From Pelomonas sp. Root405 (GTDB lineage Bacteria > Pseudomonadota > Gammaproteobacteria > Burkholderiales > Burkholderiaceae_C), in contig NZ_LMDU01000012.1 in the NCBI RefSeq assembly GCF_001425165.1, forward strand, positions 263,036 to 327,035: a stretch of 64,000 bases of DNA, given 5' to 3'. Position numbers and translations under genes: made by a program. The notes beneath the pieces were generated by a model. The model did not search any database. It was not told the origin of the DNA and saw nothing but the letters and a program-made list of their open reading frames with translations. Shown here piece by piece: positions 46,482-60,531 of this stretch (position 1 is the first letter of the stretch; the number at the start of each line of letters is the position of its first letter).

Positions 46482-46496
46482 ATCAACGCGATTGAT
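46482..46496. promoter_or_regulatory. OxyR/LysR-type dyad upstream of katG
   Basis: On the minus strand ATCAA-TCGCG-TTGAT is a perfect dyad and fits the OxyR core ATC-N9-GAT, flanked by CTAT on both sides. It lies 74-88 bases before the katG ATG. It is the expected place for activation by the adjacent OxyR. A separate 7-bp hairpin at 46517-46533 close to the oxyR stop may help end oxyR transcription. Confidence 0.6.
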
Positions 46497-46541
46497 AGCC
46501 AAAATCATCTGGCAATGGCACGAGCCTCGTGCCGGCGGGGC

Positions 46542-47462
46542 TCAGCTCAGGCGGTTGACGCCGTTCAGTTTGCAGGCGTAGATCGCATTGCGCAAGGCCG
46601 CGATGGCCTCGTAGCGCGTGAAGCTGCGCCGCCACGCCAGCACGACGCGGCGCGTCGGGACGGGTTCGCTGAAAGGCACGAAGCGCAGGTGGGTCGAAGG
46701 CTCACGCGCCACCGACAGCAGTGGCACCACCGTCACGCCCATGCCCGAGGCGACCATGTGCTTGATGGTCTCCAGCGACGAGCCCTCGAAGCTGCGGCGT
46801 ATGCCCTCGGCTTCACTGGAGAAGCGCGCGAACTCAGGGCAGACCTCCAGCACATGGTCGCGAAAGCAATGGCCGGTGCCCAGCAGCAGCATGGTCTCGC
46901 GCTTGAGTTCCTCGGCGCTGATGCTCTCGCGCGTGGCCAGCGCATGCGTGGCCGGCAGGGCCACGACGAAGGGCTCGTCGTAGAGCTGGGCTGTCGCCAG
47001 GCCGGCTTCGGGAAAGGGCTCGGCCATGATGGCGCAGTCCAGCTCGCCGGTGCGCAGCATCTCCAGCAGCTTGACCGTGAAGTTCTCCTGCAGCATCAGC
47101 GGCATCTGCGGGTACTGCTCGATGGTGTGCCTGACCAGTTCGGGCAACAGGTAGGGGCCGATGGTGTAGATGATCCCGAGGCGCAGCGCACCGGCCAGCG
47201 GGTCCTTGCCGCGCTTGGCGATCTCCTTGATGGCGCCCGCCTGGTCCAGCACCGACTGCGCCTGGCGCACGATCTCGTCGCCCAGCGGCGTGACCGACAC
47301 CTCGCTGCCGCCGCGCTCGAAGATCTTCAGGTCGAGTTCTTCCTCCAGCTTCTTGATGGCGACGGACAGCGTCGGCTGCGACACGAAGCAGGCTTCGGCC
47401 GCGCGGCCGAAATGCCGCTCGCGGGCGACGGCGACGATGTAGCGGAGCTCGGTCAGGGTCAT
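46542..47462 (-). CDS. oxyR: hydrogen peroxide-sensing regulator OxyR
   Basis: A 306-residue LysR-type regulator. The N-terminal helix-turn-helix (HFGRAAEACFVSQPTLSVAI) is followed by the sensor domain with GHCFRDHVLEVCPE, that is two redox cysteines eight residues apart as in OxyR. On oxidation it activates peroxide defence genes, here most likely katG and dps directly downstream. It is divergent from panB with only 65 bases between. Confidence 0.94.
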   Translation of the reverse strand: MTLTELRYIVAVARERHFGRAAEACFVSQPTLSVAIKKLEEELDLKIFERGGSEVSVTPLGDEIVRQAQSVLDQAGAIKEIAKRGKDPLAGALRLGIIYTIGPYLLPELVRHTIEQYPQMPLMLQENFTVKLLEMLRTGELDCAIMAEPFPEAGLATAQLYDEPFVVALPATHALATRESISAEELKRETMLLLGTGHCFRDHVLEVCPEFARFSSEAEGIRRSFEGSSLETIKHMVASGMGVTVVPLLSVAREPSTHLRFVPFSEPVPTRRVVLAWRRSFTRYEAIAALRNAIYACKLNGVNRLS

Positions 47463-47527
47463 AGGCCCGAACGCTACACTGCGGCCGCCCCGAGGGGTGC
47501 CCCAGGGTTTTCCAGGAGACGCCAGCC

Positions 47528-48334
47528 ATGACAGACCGCAAGCCGATGACCCTGCCGCGCCTGGCGCAGATGCATGCCAGCGGCGAGAAGATCGCCATGC
47601 TGACCTGCTACGACGCGGCCTTCGCCAGCCTGCTGGACGAGGCCGGCGTCGACATCCTGTTGATCGGCGATTCCCTGGGCAATGTGCTGCAGGGCCGCGG
47701 CTCGACCGCGCCGGTGAGCCTGGAGGACATGGTCTATCACACCTTCTGCGTGTCGCGCGGCCACAAGTGGGCCTGGATCATTGCCGACCTGCCCTTCGAC
47801 AGCTATCACGTCAGCAAGGAAGAGGCCTGGAAGAGCGCCGCCGCGCTGGTGAAGGCCGGCGCCCACATGGTCAAGCTCGAAGGCGGCGGCTGGACGGCCG
47901 AGACCGTGCGCTTCATCAGCGAGCGCGGCATCCCGGTCTGCGCCCACCTGGGCTTCACGCCGCAGACGGTCAATGCCTTGGGCGGCTTCAAGGTCCAGGG
48001 TCGCGACGAGGCCGGCGCGGCGCGCATGAAGCGCGAATCGATGGAGCTGGTCGACGCCGGTGCGGCCATGCTGCTCTACGAGATGGTGCCGGCTGTGCTG
48101 GCCGCCGAGATCACCGCCGCGTCGCCGGTGCCCGTCATCGGCATTGGCGCGGGCGTCGGCACCTCGGGCCAGGTGCTGGTGCTGCACGACATGCTCAACA
48201 TCACGCCGGGCCGCAAGCCGCGCTTCGTCAAGGACTTCATGGCCGGCAAGGATTCGGTGCTGGCCGCGGTGAAGGGCTATGTGGACGAGGTCAAGGCCAA
48301 GACCTTCCCGGTCGACGCGGTGCATGGATTTTGA
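47528..48334 (+). CDS. panB: 3-methyl-2-oxobutanoate hydroxymethyltransferase
   Basis: A 268-residue enzyme of pantothenate synthesis, using 5,10-methylene-tetrahydrofolate to make ketopantoate from ketoisovalerate. Seen: [32 protein letters not shown] (metal and substrate loop), VKLEGG, and [10 protein letters not shown]. Length is typical. AGGAGA lies upstream of the ATG. It heads panB-panC, separated from panC by a 104-base gap holding a long inverted repeat. Confidence 0.96.
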   Translation: MTDRKPMTLPRLAQMHASGEKIAMLTCYDAAFASLLDEAGVDILLIGDSLGNVLQGRGSTAPVSLEDMVYHTFCVSRGHKWAWIIADLPFDSYHVSKEEAWKSAAALVKAGAHMVKLEGGGWTAETVRFISERGIPVCAHLGFTPQTVNALGGFKVQGRDEAGAARMKRESMELVDAGAAMLLYEMVPAVLAAEITAASPVPVIGIGAGVGTSGQVLVLHDMLNITPGRKPRFVKDFMAGKDSVLAAVKGYVDEVKAKTFPVDAVHGF

Positions 48335-48345
48335 ATGCCAATGCC

Positions 48346-49272
<927 letters not shown>

Positions 49273-49274
49273 AC

Positions 49275-49916
49275 ATGACATTGCTCCGACCGCGCCGTCG
49301 CCTCCTGCTGGCCCTGGCTGCCACCACCACCGTCGCACTGACCCTGGCCGCCTGTGGCGGCGGCGGTGGCGACAGCGGCACGCCTGTGCAACCGCCCACG
49401 CCGCCTGTTGCGATCACCGTCACCCACAAGGTGCGTCTGACTACCAACCAAGGCGTCATCGAGCTGGGCCTGGACCGCAACCACGCGCCCGTCACCGTGG
49501 ACAACTTCCTGAAGTACGTCAACGACGGCTTCTACAACGGCACTGTCTTCCACCGCGTCATCAGCAACTTCGTGATCCAGGGCGGCGGCGTCATTCGCAC
49601 CAATGCCGGGCTGAGCGAAAAAACGCCCACATACCCCGCCATCACGCTGGAGAGCCAGAACGGCCTTTCCAATGTGCGCGGTACGCTGGCCATGGCCCGC
49701 ACCGCAGTGGCCGACAGTGCGACCAGTCAGTTCTACGTCAATGTGGTGGACAACCTGAACCTGAACTACGTGAACGCAGCCAATCCCGGTTACGCCGTGT
49801 TCGGCCAGGTCACGGTGGGCATGGACGTGGTGGACAAGATTCGCGCGGTCAACACCAATGCGCAGGACGTGCCGCTGGTCGACGTCACCATCACCGAAGC
49901 CAAGGTGATTCAGTAA
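49275..49916 (+). CDS. cyclophilin-type peptidyl-prolyl isomerase lipoprotein
   Basis: A 213-residue protein with a lipoprotein signal (lipobox LAAC, Cys about 27), a Gly/Ser linker and a cyclophilin domain: GVIELGLDRNHAPVTVDNFL, FHRVISNFVIQGGG, SQFYVNVVDN and GYAVFGQVTVGMDVVDKI. It would help fold secreted proteins from the membrane face of the periplasm. It starts 2 bases after panC. The next gene encodes a diverged copy. Confidence 0.9.
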   Translation: MTLLRPRRRLLLALAATTTVALTLAACGGGGGDSGTPVQPPTPPVAITVTHKVRLTTNQGVIELGLDRNHAPVTVDNFLKYVNDGFYNGTVFHRVISNFVIQGGGVIRTNAGLSEKTPTYPAITLESQNGLSNVRGTLAMARTAVADSATSQFYVNVVDNLNLNYVNAANPGYAVFGQVTVGMDVVDKIRAVNTNAQDVPLVDVTITEAKVIQ

Positions 49917-49924
49917 CAAGCTGC

Positions 49925-49950
49925 GTCCGCCTGTCGTCGCGACGGCGGAC
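49925..49950. terminator. hairpin between tandem cyclophilin genes
   Basis: GTCCGCC and GGCGGAC pair around an inner GTCG-TCG-CGAC stem, giving a strong hairpin just 9 bases after the first cyclophilin stop. There is no T-run, so it could be an mRNA-stabilising or rho-linked structure instead of a classical terminator. Confidence 0.35.
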
Positions 49951-49988
49951 CCGTTCGTTAGGCAGGCCTCAGACACTGGGGCCCAGCC

Positions 49989-50687
49989 ATGCTCAGAATA
50001 ATCGCCGCCTTGCTGCTTGTCAGCGCCTTGACCGCCTGCGGTGGCGGTGCCTACGTCGAGGTGGGTGGTGGCCATGGCGGTGGGGGTGGCGGCGGTGGCG
50101 GTACACAAAACCCGCAGCCCAATCCCAACCCGAATCCATCGACGCTGTCCTGCAGCGCCGCCGGCCTGGCCGCATCGGCGGCGTCGACCTGGGGCACGGT
50201 CTGCATGCTGACCAGCAGCGGCGAGATCGTTGTCGAGCTTTACGACACCTATGCGCCACAGACGGTCGCCAATTTCTACAAGTACGTTGCGGCGGGCTAC
50301 TACACCAAGACGCTGATCCACCGTGTCGACCGCGACTTCGTCGTCCAGGGCGGCGGCTACACGACCGGCATGGTGGTGAAGCCCCCGCTGTACGCGCCGA
50401 TCAAGCTGGAGAGCAACAACGACCTCTCCAACCTGCGCGGCACCATCGCGATGGCGCGCCGCAGCGACGCCGACTCGGCCACCAGCCAGTTCTTCTTCAA
50501 CGTGGTGGACAACACCAGCCTGGACTACCAGAGTGCCGCCAACCCCGGCTATGCGGTCTTCGGCCGCATCATCTCCGGCCTGAACACGCTGGACGCGATC
50601 AACGTCGTGCCGGTCTACAGCTACAGCTCGACCGACATCCAGCCGCGCACCGAAGTGCTGATCTACTGGGCGCAACGGCTGAAATAA
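49989..50687 (+). CDS. cyclophilin-type peptidyl-prolyl isomerase lipoprotein
   Basis: A 232-residue paralogue of the preceding cyclophilin. It has a lipobox LTAC (Cys about 17), a long Gly-rich then Asn/Pro-rich linker (about 18-50), and the domain with GEIVVELYDTYAPQTVANFY, HRVDRDFVVQGGG, SQFFFNVVDN and GYAVFGRIISGLNTLDAI. Two Cys (LSC and TVC) might form a disulphide. It probably arose by tandem duplication. Its stop is followed within 3 bases by copy 2 of the structured repeat. Confidence 0.9.
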   Translation: MLRIIAALLLVSALTACGGGAYVEVGGGHGGGGGGGGGTQNPQPNPNPNPSTLSCSAAGLAASAASTWGTVCMLTSSGEIVVELYDTYAPQTVANFYKYVAAGYYTKTLIHRVDRDFVVQGGGYTTGMVVKPPLYAPIKLESNNDLSNLRGTIAMARRSDADSATSQFFFNVVDNTSLDYQSAANPGYAVFGRIISGLNTLDAINVVPVYSYSSTDIQPRTEVLIYWAQRLK

Positions 50688-50886
50688 GGCCCCTCGTCCA
50701 GGGAGTACCTTGGCCGGGACCGCTCTGCGGCCGGCGGCCGCAGAGCTTCGGCAGGCACAGGCCGTCCACTGGACGCCCTGTGTCCGGCCTCAGCCCCCGC
50801 GGGGACGGCGATGCTTGCCGGATCGACCGACAAGCACATCGCCAGCGCGGTCCGGCTTGGGGCGGCCCGTCGCCAGGCCCGCAAGA
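50688..50886 (+). repeat. three-hairpin structured repeat, copy 2
   Basis: It begins directly after the cyclophilin stop. CCCCTCG at 50690; hairpin A 50722-50746, a perfect 11-bp GCTCTGCGGCC/GGCCGCAGAGC; linker TTCGGCAGG; hairpin B 50756-50782 (CACAGG-c-CGTCC/GGACG-c-CCTGTG); linker GTCCGGCCTCAGCCCCCG; hairpin C 50808-50842 with the outer GCGATG/CATCGC pair and a CA bulge; then CCGGCTTGGGGCGGCCC. It lacks the CGCTGAACGCGGGC segment seen in copies 1 and 3. The further ~140 bases to the next ATG show nothing I can assign. Confidence 0.8.
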
Positions 50887-51028
50887 AGGCACGACGGCCA
50901 GGTGGTGGTGGGCCTCCCATCAGGTCGGCTTGCCATTCGTCCGCCCGGCTCGCCGTTTGTCATCCGGCCCACGGTTACGCGGGCGAACATGGGCAACATG
51001 CGTCCATCGCAATTCGATGGAGACAAGC

Positions 51029-51928
51029 ATGGCGATTCGCAAGCGTTCCTGGATGGGCCTGTTCGGCGCCGCCGTGGCCATCGCCACGGCCCTGTACGTC
51101 AGCAACAGCGAGGCCGCCGCGACTGAGTTCCGCGACCTGCGCGTTGACGTTGTCGGCCAGGGCCGGCCGGTGTTGATGATCCCGGGCCTGAACAGCGCCG
51201 CCAGCACCTGGACCGAGACCTGCGCCGCGTTGCAACCCGGCGTGCAATGCCACATCGTGCAGCTGCCCGGCTTTGCCGGCGCGCCGGCCGTGGCGACCGA
51301 TCACTTCATGACCGGCATGCGCGACCGTCTGCTGGCCTACCTGGACGACCGCCAGCTGGCCAAGCCCATCGTCATCGGACACAGCCTGGGCGGCACGCTG
51401 GCTCTGCAGATGGCGGCCGAGAAGCCCGGCCGCATCGAGCGCCTGGTCATCGTCGACAGTCTGCCCTTCCTGGCCGGCCTGCGTGGCATGACGCCCGAGG
51501 CGGCCAAGGGCGCCGCGGCCGCGATGCGCCAGCAGATGCAGTCAGCCACGCCGGCGCAGTGGGAGGCCGGTGCCCGCCAGGGCGCCATGGGCATGAGCCG
51601 CACGCCGGCCAACGCCGAGCGTGTCGTCGCCTGGAGCCTGGCCAGCGACCGCGCCACCTCGGCCCAGGCCATGTCCGAACTCTGGAGCGAGGACCTGCGG
51701 CCGCTGCTGCCCAGGATCACCACGCCGACGTTGGTGCTGGGCGCCTGGGCGGCCTTCGAGCCGATGGGCTCGACGTTGGACAGCACGAAGAAGATCTTCG
51801 AGACGCAGTACGCCGGCCTCAATGGCGTCAAGGTGTCCATGAGCCAGCGCGGCTACCACTTCCTCATGTGGGACGATGCTGACTGGCTGGTCGGCGAGGT
51901 CAAGGGCTTCATCGCTGCCGCCCGCTAA
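51029..51928 (+). CDS. exported alpha/beta hydrolase
   Basis: A 299-residue protein with an N-terminal hydrophobic signal (about 10-29, ...EAAA), then an alpha/beta hydrolase: VLMIPGLNSAASTW, catalytic Ser in GHSLGGTLAL (about residue 115), an acid-strand region TPTLVLGAWAA and catalytic His in SQRGYHFLMWDD. Substrate unknown. The start at 51029 has GGAG ahead of it; another ATG four codons upstream is less well placed. It lies 18 bases before the sensor kinase gene and may belong to its operon. Confidence 0.82.
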   Translation: MAIRKRSWMGLFGAAVAIATALYVSNSEAAATEFRDLRVDVVGQGRPVLMIPGLNSAASTWTETCAALQPGVQCHIVQLPGFAGAPAVATDHFMTGMRDRLLAYLDDRQLAKPIVIGHSLGGTLALQMAAEKPGRIERLVIVDSLPFLAGLRGMTPEAAKGAAAAMRQQMQSATPAQWEAGARQGAMGMSRTPANAERVVAWSLASDRATSAQAMSELWSEDLRPLLPRITTPTLVLGAWAAFEPMGSTLDSTKKIFETQYAGLNGVKVSMSQRGYHFLMWDDADWLVGEVKGFIAAAR

Positions 51929-51946
51929 ACCCGAGCAGACACAGGC

Positions 51947-52993
51947 ATGGAGACGCGCAGGCGCACTGCGGTGCAGGCCTTGCTGTGGGGCGGCTATGTG
52001 GCCGTCTCGCTGGCCATGGTGGCGAGCTTCCAGCCGCTGACCGGCTCGCTGGTCTTCGTGATGGCCTGCGTCGGCGCCGGGCTTTGGGCGGCCAGCGAGG
52101 GGTTGCGGGCGCTGGCACTGTGGCAGCGTTGGCTGGACCGCTCGCCCCGCTCGCTGCTGTTCTGCCTGGCGTTCATGCCGCCGGCATTCGCGTTCGTCGT
52201 GCAACTGCTGCTCTTTGCAGTCAACAAGGTCGGTCTGTCGCTTGGCCTGCTGCAGTTCCCGCCGGCCATGCCGCAGGGCTGGCTGGTGCTGCTGAGCTAC
52301 ACGCTGAACACGACCATCATGCTGTGGCTGTGGATGGCCGTGTGGATGGGCCTGCAGATGCTGCAGCGCTGGCGCCGCGGCGAGATCGACAAATGGCAGG
52401 CCGAGGCCGCCGCCCGCGAGCTGGAGCTGCAGGTGCTGCGCGCCCAGATCAACCCGCATTTCCTGTTCAACGCGCTGAACAACCTGCGCGCCCTCATCAA
52501 CGAAGACCCAGCCCGCGCCCGCGAGATGCTCAGCCGTCTGTCCAACACCTTGCGCCACACGCTGCAGCACAGCGCCAAGGAGCGCGTGCCGCTGGCCGAC
52601 GAGCTGGCCGTCGTGCGCGATTACGTGGCGTTGGAGCAGCTGCACCACGAAGAGCGGCTCCGCGTCGATTGGCAGGTGGACCCGGCAACGGCGAACGCCA
52701 GCGTGCCACCGATGCTGCTGCAGCTGTTGGTGGAGAACGCCATCAAGCACGGCGTGGCGCGCACGCCCGGCGGTGGCGTCGTCGACATCCGCATCGCGCG
52801 CGATGGCGACCGGCTGCGCATCGTTGTCGGCAACCCCGGCCAGTGGCAGCCCGCGCCGGTTGCCCCGGCGGGCATCGGGCTTGGCCTCGTGCACCTGCGC
52901 GAGCGCCTGGCGCGGGCCGGCGGCGCCGGCGCGGACTGCCTGATCGCCGCGGCTGACGGCCGCGTCCGGATCAGCGTGGAGCTGGCTGCATGA
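51947..52993 (+). CDS. LytS-type sensor histidine kinase
   Basis: A 348-residue membrane kinase with four hydrophobic segments (about 8-130), a short coiled coil, and the His_kinase domain: the phosphorylated His lies in QINPHFLFNALNNLR (about 168-182), the N box is LLVENAIKHGV, and the G region is GIGLGLVHLRERL. No separate sensor domain is visible, so the signal may be membrane-borne. It overlaps the response regulator gene by 4 bases (ATGA). Confidence 0.92.
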   Translation: METRRRTAVQALLWGGYVAVSLAMVASFQPLTGSLVFVMACVGAGLWAASEGLRALALWQRWLDRSPRSLLFCLAFMPPAFAFVVQLLLFAVNKVGLSLGLLQFPPAMPQGWLVLLSYTLNTTIMLWLWMAVWMGLQMLQRWRRGEIDKWQAEAAARELELQVLRAQINPHFLFNALNNLRALINEDPARAREMLSRLSNTLRHTLQHSAKERVPLADELAVVRDYVALEQLHHEERLRVDWQVDPATANASVPPMLLQLLVENAIKHGVARTPGGGVVDIRIARDGDRLRIVVGNPGQWQPAPVAPAGIGLGLVHLRERLARAGGAGADCLIAAADGRVRISVELAA

Positions 52994-53709
52994 AGATCTA
53001 CATCGTCGAGGACTCGCGGCTGGCGCGCCAGGAACTGCGCACGCTGCTGGCCACCATCCCTGACGCCGACATCGTCGGCGAGGCCGCCGAGCTGGCACCG
53101 GCGCGCGACGCCATCGAGGCGCTGCGGCCCGAGCTGCTGCTGCTGGATGTCGAGCTGCCCGGTGCCACTGGCTTCGACCTGCTCGACCAGCTGGAGCACC
53201 TGCCGCTGGTCGTCTTCACGACCGCCTACGACCAGCATGCGCTGGCGGCCTTCGACCGCAACGCACTGGACTACCTGCTCAAGCCCATCGACGGTGACCG
53301 GCTGGCCGCGGCCCTGGCCAAGGCGCGTCAACGGCTGCGGCCCACGCCGGCCGCGAGGCCTTCAGCGGCATTGAAGGGCGCCGACGACATGGTCTTCCTG
53401 CGCGACGGTGAGCGCTGCTGGTTCGTGCGCCTGGGCGACGTGGCCGGCTTCGAGGCCTGCGGCAACTACGCCCAGGCCTGGTTCGACGGCCAGCGCCCGC
53501 TGCTGGCGCGAACGCTCACCAGCCTGGAGGAGCGGCTGGACCCGCAGCTCTTCTTCCGCGCGAGCCGCAGCCACCTCATCAACCTGCGCTGGGTGCAGGC
53601 CATCGAGCCCTGGCGCAACGATGGCTACCGCGTCACGCTGCGCGACGGTCACCAGGTCGAGGTATCGCGCCGCCAGGCCAAGCTGCTGCGCGAACGGCTG
53701 GAGCTGTGA
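52990..53709 (+). CDS. LytTR-family response regulator
   Basis: A 239-residue regulator. The receiver domain (1-115) has IVEDSRLAR, the phospho-acceptor Asp53 in LLLLDVELPG, and LDYLLKPID. The LytTR DNA-binding domain (about 140-239) has FFRASRSHLINLRWVQAIE and a terminal VSRRQAKLLRERL. With the adjacent LytS-type kinase it forms a two-component system; targets are unknown, though the hydrolase just upstream is a candidate neighbour. Confidence 0.93.
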   Translation: MKIYIVEDSRLARQELRTLLATIPDADIVGEAAELAPARDAIEALRPELLLLDVELPGATGFDLLDQLEHLPLVVFTTAYDQHALAAFDRNALDYLLKPIDGDRLAAALAKARQRLRPTPAARPSAALKGADDMVFLRDGERCWFVRLGDVAGFEACGNYAQAWFDGQRPLLARTLTSLEERLDPQLFFRASRSHLINLRWVQAIEPWRNDGYRVTLRDGHQVEVSRRQAKLLRERLEL

Positions 53710-53826
53710 CGCGCCGGCGCCCGTGCAGCCTGTCCCCGGCGATCTGCAGTCTGTCGCCTGCCCGGCGACCGGCCCGTCAGCCTCTGCGAGCATTCGCGCC
53801 TCTCAACACCTGACCCCGGGACACGA

Positions 53827-54015
53827 ATGAACCGCTTTGCCTCCTTCTCCCTCGCCCTGGCCTCGGCCGTGTCGCTCAGCGCCTGCGTCTTCGCGCCGCC
53901 GGTTCACACCAGCACCAACCCGTCTGACGTGACCAAGATGAGCGAGCAGGCGCTGGCCACCTGCGGCGCCGGCAATGTCAAGGAAGTGAACGCGAAAAGC
54001 TTCAGCTGCAAGTGA
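53827..54015 (+). CDS. small lipoprotein of unknown function
   Basis: A 62-residue lipoprotein precursor with lipobox LSAC (Cys20). The mature part is short, with CGAGNVKEVNAKSFSCK at its end; the two remaining Cys could form a disulphide. No family recognised. It lies 117 bases after the response regulator and converges with recG, with 8 bases between. Confidence 0.7.
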   Translation: MNRFASFSLALASAVSLSACVFAPPVHTSTNPSDVTKMSEQALATCGAGNVKEVNAKSFSCK

Positions 54016-54023
54016 AGCGGGCG

Positions 54024-56069
<2,046 letters not shown>

Positions 56070-56090
56070 TGTGCCGGCCGCATCTGCGCT

Positions 56091-56837
56091 TCAGCGGAAG
56101 TAGCGCTGCCTCAGCCGTTCGTAGCGCCCGTCGCGCCGCAGCGCGTCCAGCGCGGCTTGCAGGCGGCGCACGATGGCCGGGTCGGCGCCAAGGCGCAGCC
56201 CGTACCAGTAGGACCTGGCCGTGTCCTGCTCCATGACGGCCTGCAATGTGTCGTAGGGCAGGTTCAGCTGACGCAGGTTCCAGGCCGCGGCCCAGTCCAG
56301 CAGCGTCACGTATTCCATGCGACCAGCCAGCAGCTTGCGCAGGTTGGTGGCGTCGTCCAGGCCGTGTTCGAGCTGCTGACCGGGCCTCAGGCCGGCCGCC
56401 TGCAATTGCCGGTCGGCGGCCGAGTCGCGCACGACGCCGATGCGCGCCGCGCCGAGCTCGCTGAGCTGGCTCAGCGTCAGCTCGGTGCGGCTTGTCAGCT
56501 TATAGATCAGGATGCGGCGCTGCGCGATGGGCCCGACCCACTGGAACTGCGCCTCCCGCTCGGGCGTGCGTGTCAGCGAGAACAGCACGCTGGCGGCCTC
56601 GGCCTCGGCCACTTGCATGGCGCGCACCCAGGGCAGCACCTGCAGCGACAGCTTCACCCCGGCGCCGGCAGCCATCAGCCGCAGCAGATCGACGGCGAAG
56701 CCCTGCGGCCCGTTCTCGTCCTGGTAGTTGAGCGGCGGCAGGTTCTCTGTGAAGCCGTGCAGCACGTCGTCAGCCGCCGCTGCCGGCAGGCGCGCGCCGA
56801 GGAGCAGGGGCAGGGCAAGACTGGTGCGGCGCTTCAC
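56091..56837 (-). CDS. periplasmic solute-binding protein (SBP family 3-like)
   Basis: A 248-residue exported protein like family 3 amino acid-binding proteins (PF00497). FTENLPPLNYQDENGPQGFA is the first ligand loop, GFAVDLLRLMAAGAG and RIGVVRDSAADRQL follow, and YERLRQRYF ends it. Start uncertain: GTG 56837 begins a signal peptide (LALPLLLGARLPAAAA); an in-frame ATG at 56888 would add 17 residues. No permease gene is near, so it may be a lone sensor-like protein. Confidence 0.78.
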   Translation of the reverse strand: MKRRTSLALPLLLGARLPAAAADDVLHGFTENLPPLNYQDENGPQGFAVDLLRLMAAGAGVKLSLQVLPWVRAMQVAEAEAASVLFSLTRTPEREAQFQWVGPIAQRRILIYKLTSRTELTLSQLSELGAARIGVVRDSAADRQLQAAGLRPGQQLEHGLDDATNLRKLLAGRMEYVTLLDWAAAWNLRQLNLPYDTLQAVMEQDTARSYWYGLRLGADPAIVRRLQAALDALRRDGRYERLRQRYFR

Positions 56838-56942
56838 GGGGTGGGCTCTGGGCGCGGCGAGTCTAGGTCGCCGGCGTGACAGCCCCATGCACGTGAAGAG
56901 CCTGCGTGTGGAATATCGCGCGCCGCCGGGCAGCGCGTCGCT

Positions 56943-57311
56943 TCAGCTCGGCGTGGGCACGCCCGCCATGCGGTCAAAGGCAACGAAGAACTGGCGTGCC
57001 AGCGCCAGCATCTGCCCCTGGCTCAGCTCGGCTGCCGGCCGATAGTCGGCGATGCGCGAGGCTAGCGCTGGCTCGCGCGCCTCGACGTAGTGGCGGAACT
57101 CGCCGATGACCGGATGGGAGCCGGTCACCAGCACTTCCCGCGTGTCCTGCAAGGCCTGGCAGATGGCGGCGAACAGCGCGTGCTCGACGCGCAGGTCGTG
57201 CCCGTGGGCGCGCGGGTGGTGGGGCTCGATGCAGGCAGCGTGCACCTGGTGAGCGTCGAAATGCAGCACCTGGGCGTGGTGGTGGTCGAGGTAGATGACG
57301 GCGTGGAACAT
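56943..57311 (-). CDS. small baeRF/translational-machinery-like protein
   Basis: A 122-residue protein resembling the short bacterial proteins annotated as translational machinery protein, which relate to eRF1-like domains: MFHAVIYLDHHHAQVLHFDA with its His-rich strand, ALFAAICQAL, EVLVTGSHPVIGEFRHYVE, and DYRPAAELSQGQMLALARQF. Biochemical role not established. ATG 57311 has GGAG seven bases upstream. Confidence 0.68.
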   Translation of the reverse strand: MFHAVIYLDHHHAQVLHFDAHQVHAACIEPHHPRAHGHDLRVEHALFAAICQALQDTREVLVTGSHPVIGEFRHYVEAREPALASRIADYRPAAELSQGQMLALARQFFVAFDRMAGVPTPS

Positions 57312-58500
57312 CGGCGTTCTCCGGTCCAAAAAGGGGGCAGCCGCCCGCTTGGACGGCGGCCGCGCAAGGGCTGGTTTCATGCTGGCACTACGTCCCGAGC
57401 ACGACCTTGAGATGGGTCAAGTGAAGGCCGATGGGAGAATCGCCAGCCCTTTGGCACGGGTCCGTCCGGCCCTCAAACGCGTCCATGACTACTTCCGCTG
57501 GGTCCACCCATACCGTCGCCGACTTTGACTTCGAACTGCCACCCGAGCTGATCGCCCAGCACCCCGCGGCCGAACGCAGCGCCTCACGCCTGCTGGACGC
57601 GAGCGGCCCCGAGGCCGCGGACCGGGTCTTTCGCGAGCTGCCCACGCTGTTGCAGGCCGGCGACCTGCTCGTCTTCAACAACACGCGCGTCATCAAGGCG
57701 CGGCTATACGGCGTGAAGAGCAGCGGCGGCGCGGTGGAAGCCCTGGTCGAGCGCGTGCTGCCCGGCACGCAAGAGGTCTGGATGCACCTGCGTGCCAGCA
57801 AGTCGCCCAAGCCCGGCGGCCGGGTGCGCTTCGCCGACGCCTTCGATGCCGAGATGCTGGGCCGCTGCGGGCCGGACAACGGCCTGTTCCATCTGCGCTT
57901 CGACGGCGACCCCTTCGCGCTGCTGGAAGCCCACGGCCATGTGCCGCTGCCGCCCTATATCGCGCATGCCGATGGCGAAGACGATGTGCGCCGCTATCAA
58001 ACGGTGTTCGCCAAGGAGCCCGGCGCGGTGGCCGCACCGACGGCGGCCCTGCATTTCGACGAGGCGCTGCTGGCCCGCCTGGCGGAGCGTGGTGTCGAGC
58101 GCGCGCATGTGACGCTGCATGTCGGCGCTGGCACCTTCCAGCCGGTGCGTGTCGAGCAGCTGTCCGAGCACAAGATGCACAGCGAATGGTTCGATGTGCC
58201 GCAGTCGACGGTGGATGCCGTGGCCGCCTGCCGTGCGCGTGGCGGCCGCGTCGTCGCCGTTGGAACGACGACGTTGCGCGCGCTGGAATCGGCGGCGCGC
58301 GGTGGAGAACTTGTGGCTGGTTCGCGCGAGACCGACATCTTCATCACGCCGGGCTTCCAGTTCCAGGTCGTCGACCGCTTGGTGACCAACTTCCACCTGC
58401 CCAGGAGCACGCTGATGATGCTGGTGAGCGCATTCGCCGGCTACGACAAGGTCATGGCGCTGTACCGCCACGCCATCGCGCAGCGTTACCGCTTCTTCAG

Positions 58501-60275
<1,775 letters not shown>

Positions 60276-60505
60276 AACTGCCCCTCGCCCAATCTCGCTC
60301 CGCTGAACGCGGGCGAGCCTGGTCGGTCTTGCAGACCGCGCTGCGGCAGTGCCGCAGCTCTTCGGCAGGCACGCAGCGCCCATTGGGGCGCACCGTGTCC
60401 AGCCTCAGCCCCCGAGGGGACGGCGATGATCGCGGCATCGAGCCGCGAGCACATCGCCCCAGCGGGCCGGCTCGGGAGCGGCCCAGCGCTCGGCCCGACG
60501 TGTCC
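60276..60505 (+). repeat. three-hairpin structured repeat, copy 3
   Basis: It begins 5 bases after the tgt stop: CCCCTCGCCC (60281), CGCTGAACGCGGGC, GGTCTTGCAGACC, hairpin A 60340-60358 (GCTGCGGC/GCCGCAGC), linker TTCGGCAGG, hairpin B 60370-60397 (CACG and GCGCCC paired with GGGCGC and CGTG), GTCCAGCCTCAGCCCCCGAG, hairpin C 60423-60457 (GCGATG/CATCGC outside, TCGCGGC/GCCGCGA inside, CA bulge), then GGGCCGGCTCGGGAGCGGCC. It fills the 256 bases before the next gene. Confidence 0.8.
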
Positions 60506-60531
60506 GATTTTGGCGGTCCCAAGACGACGGC

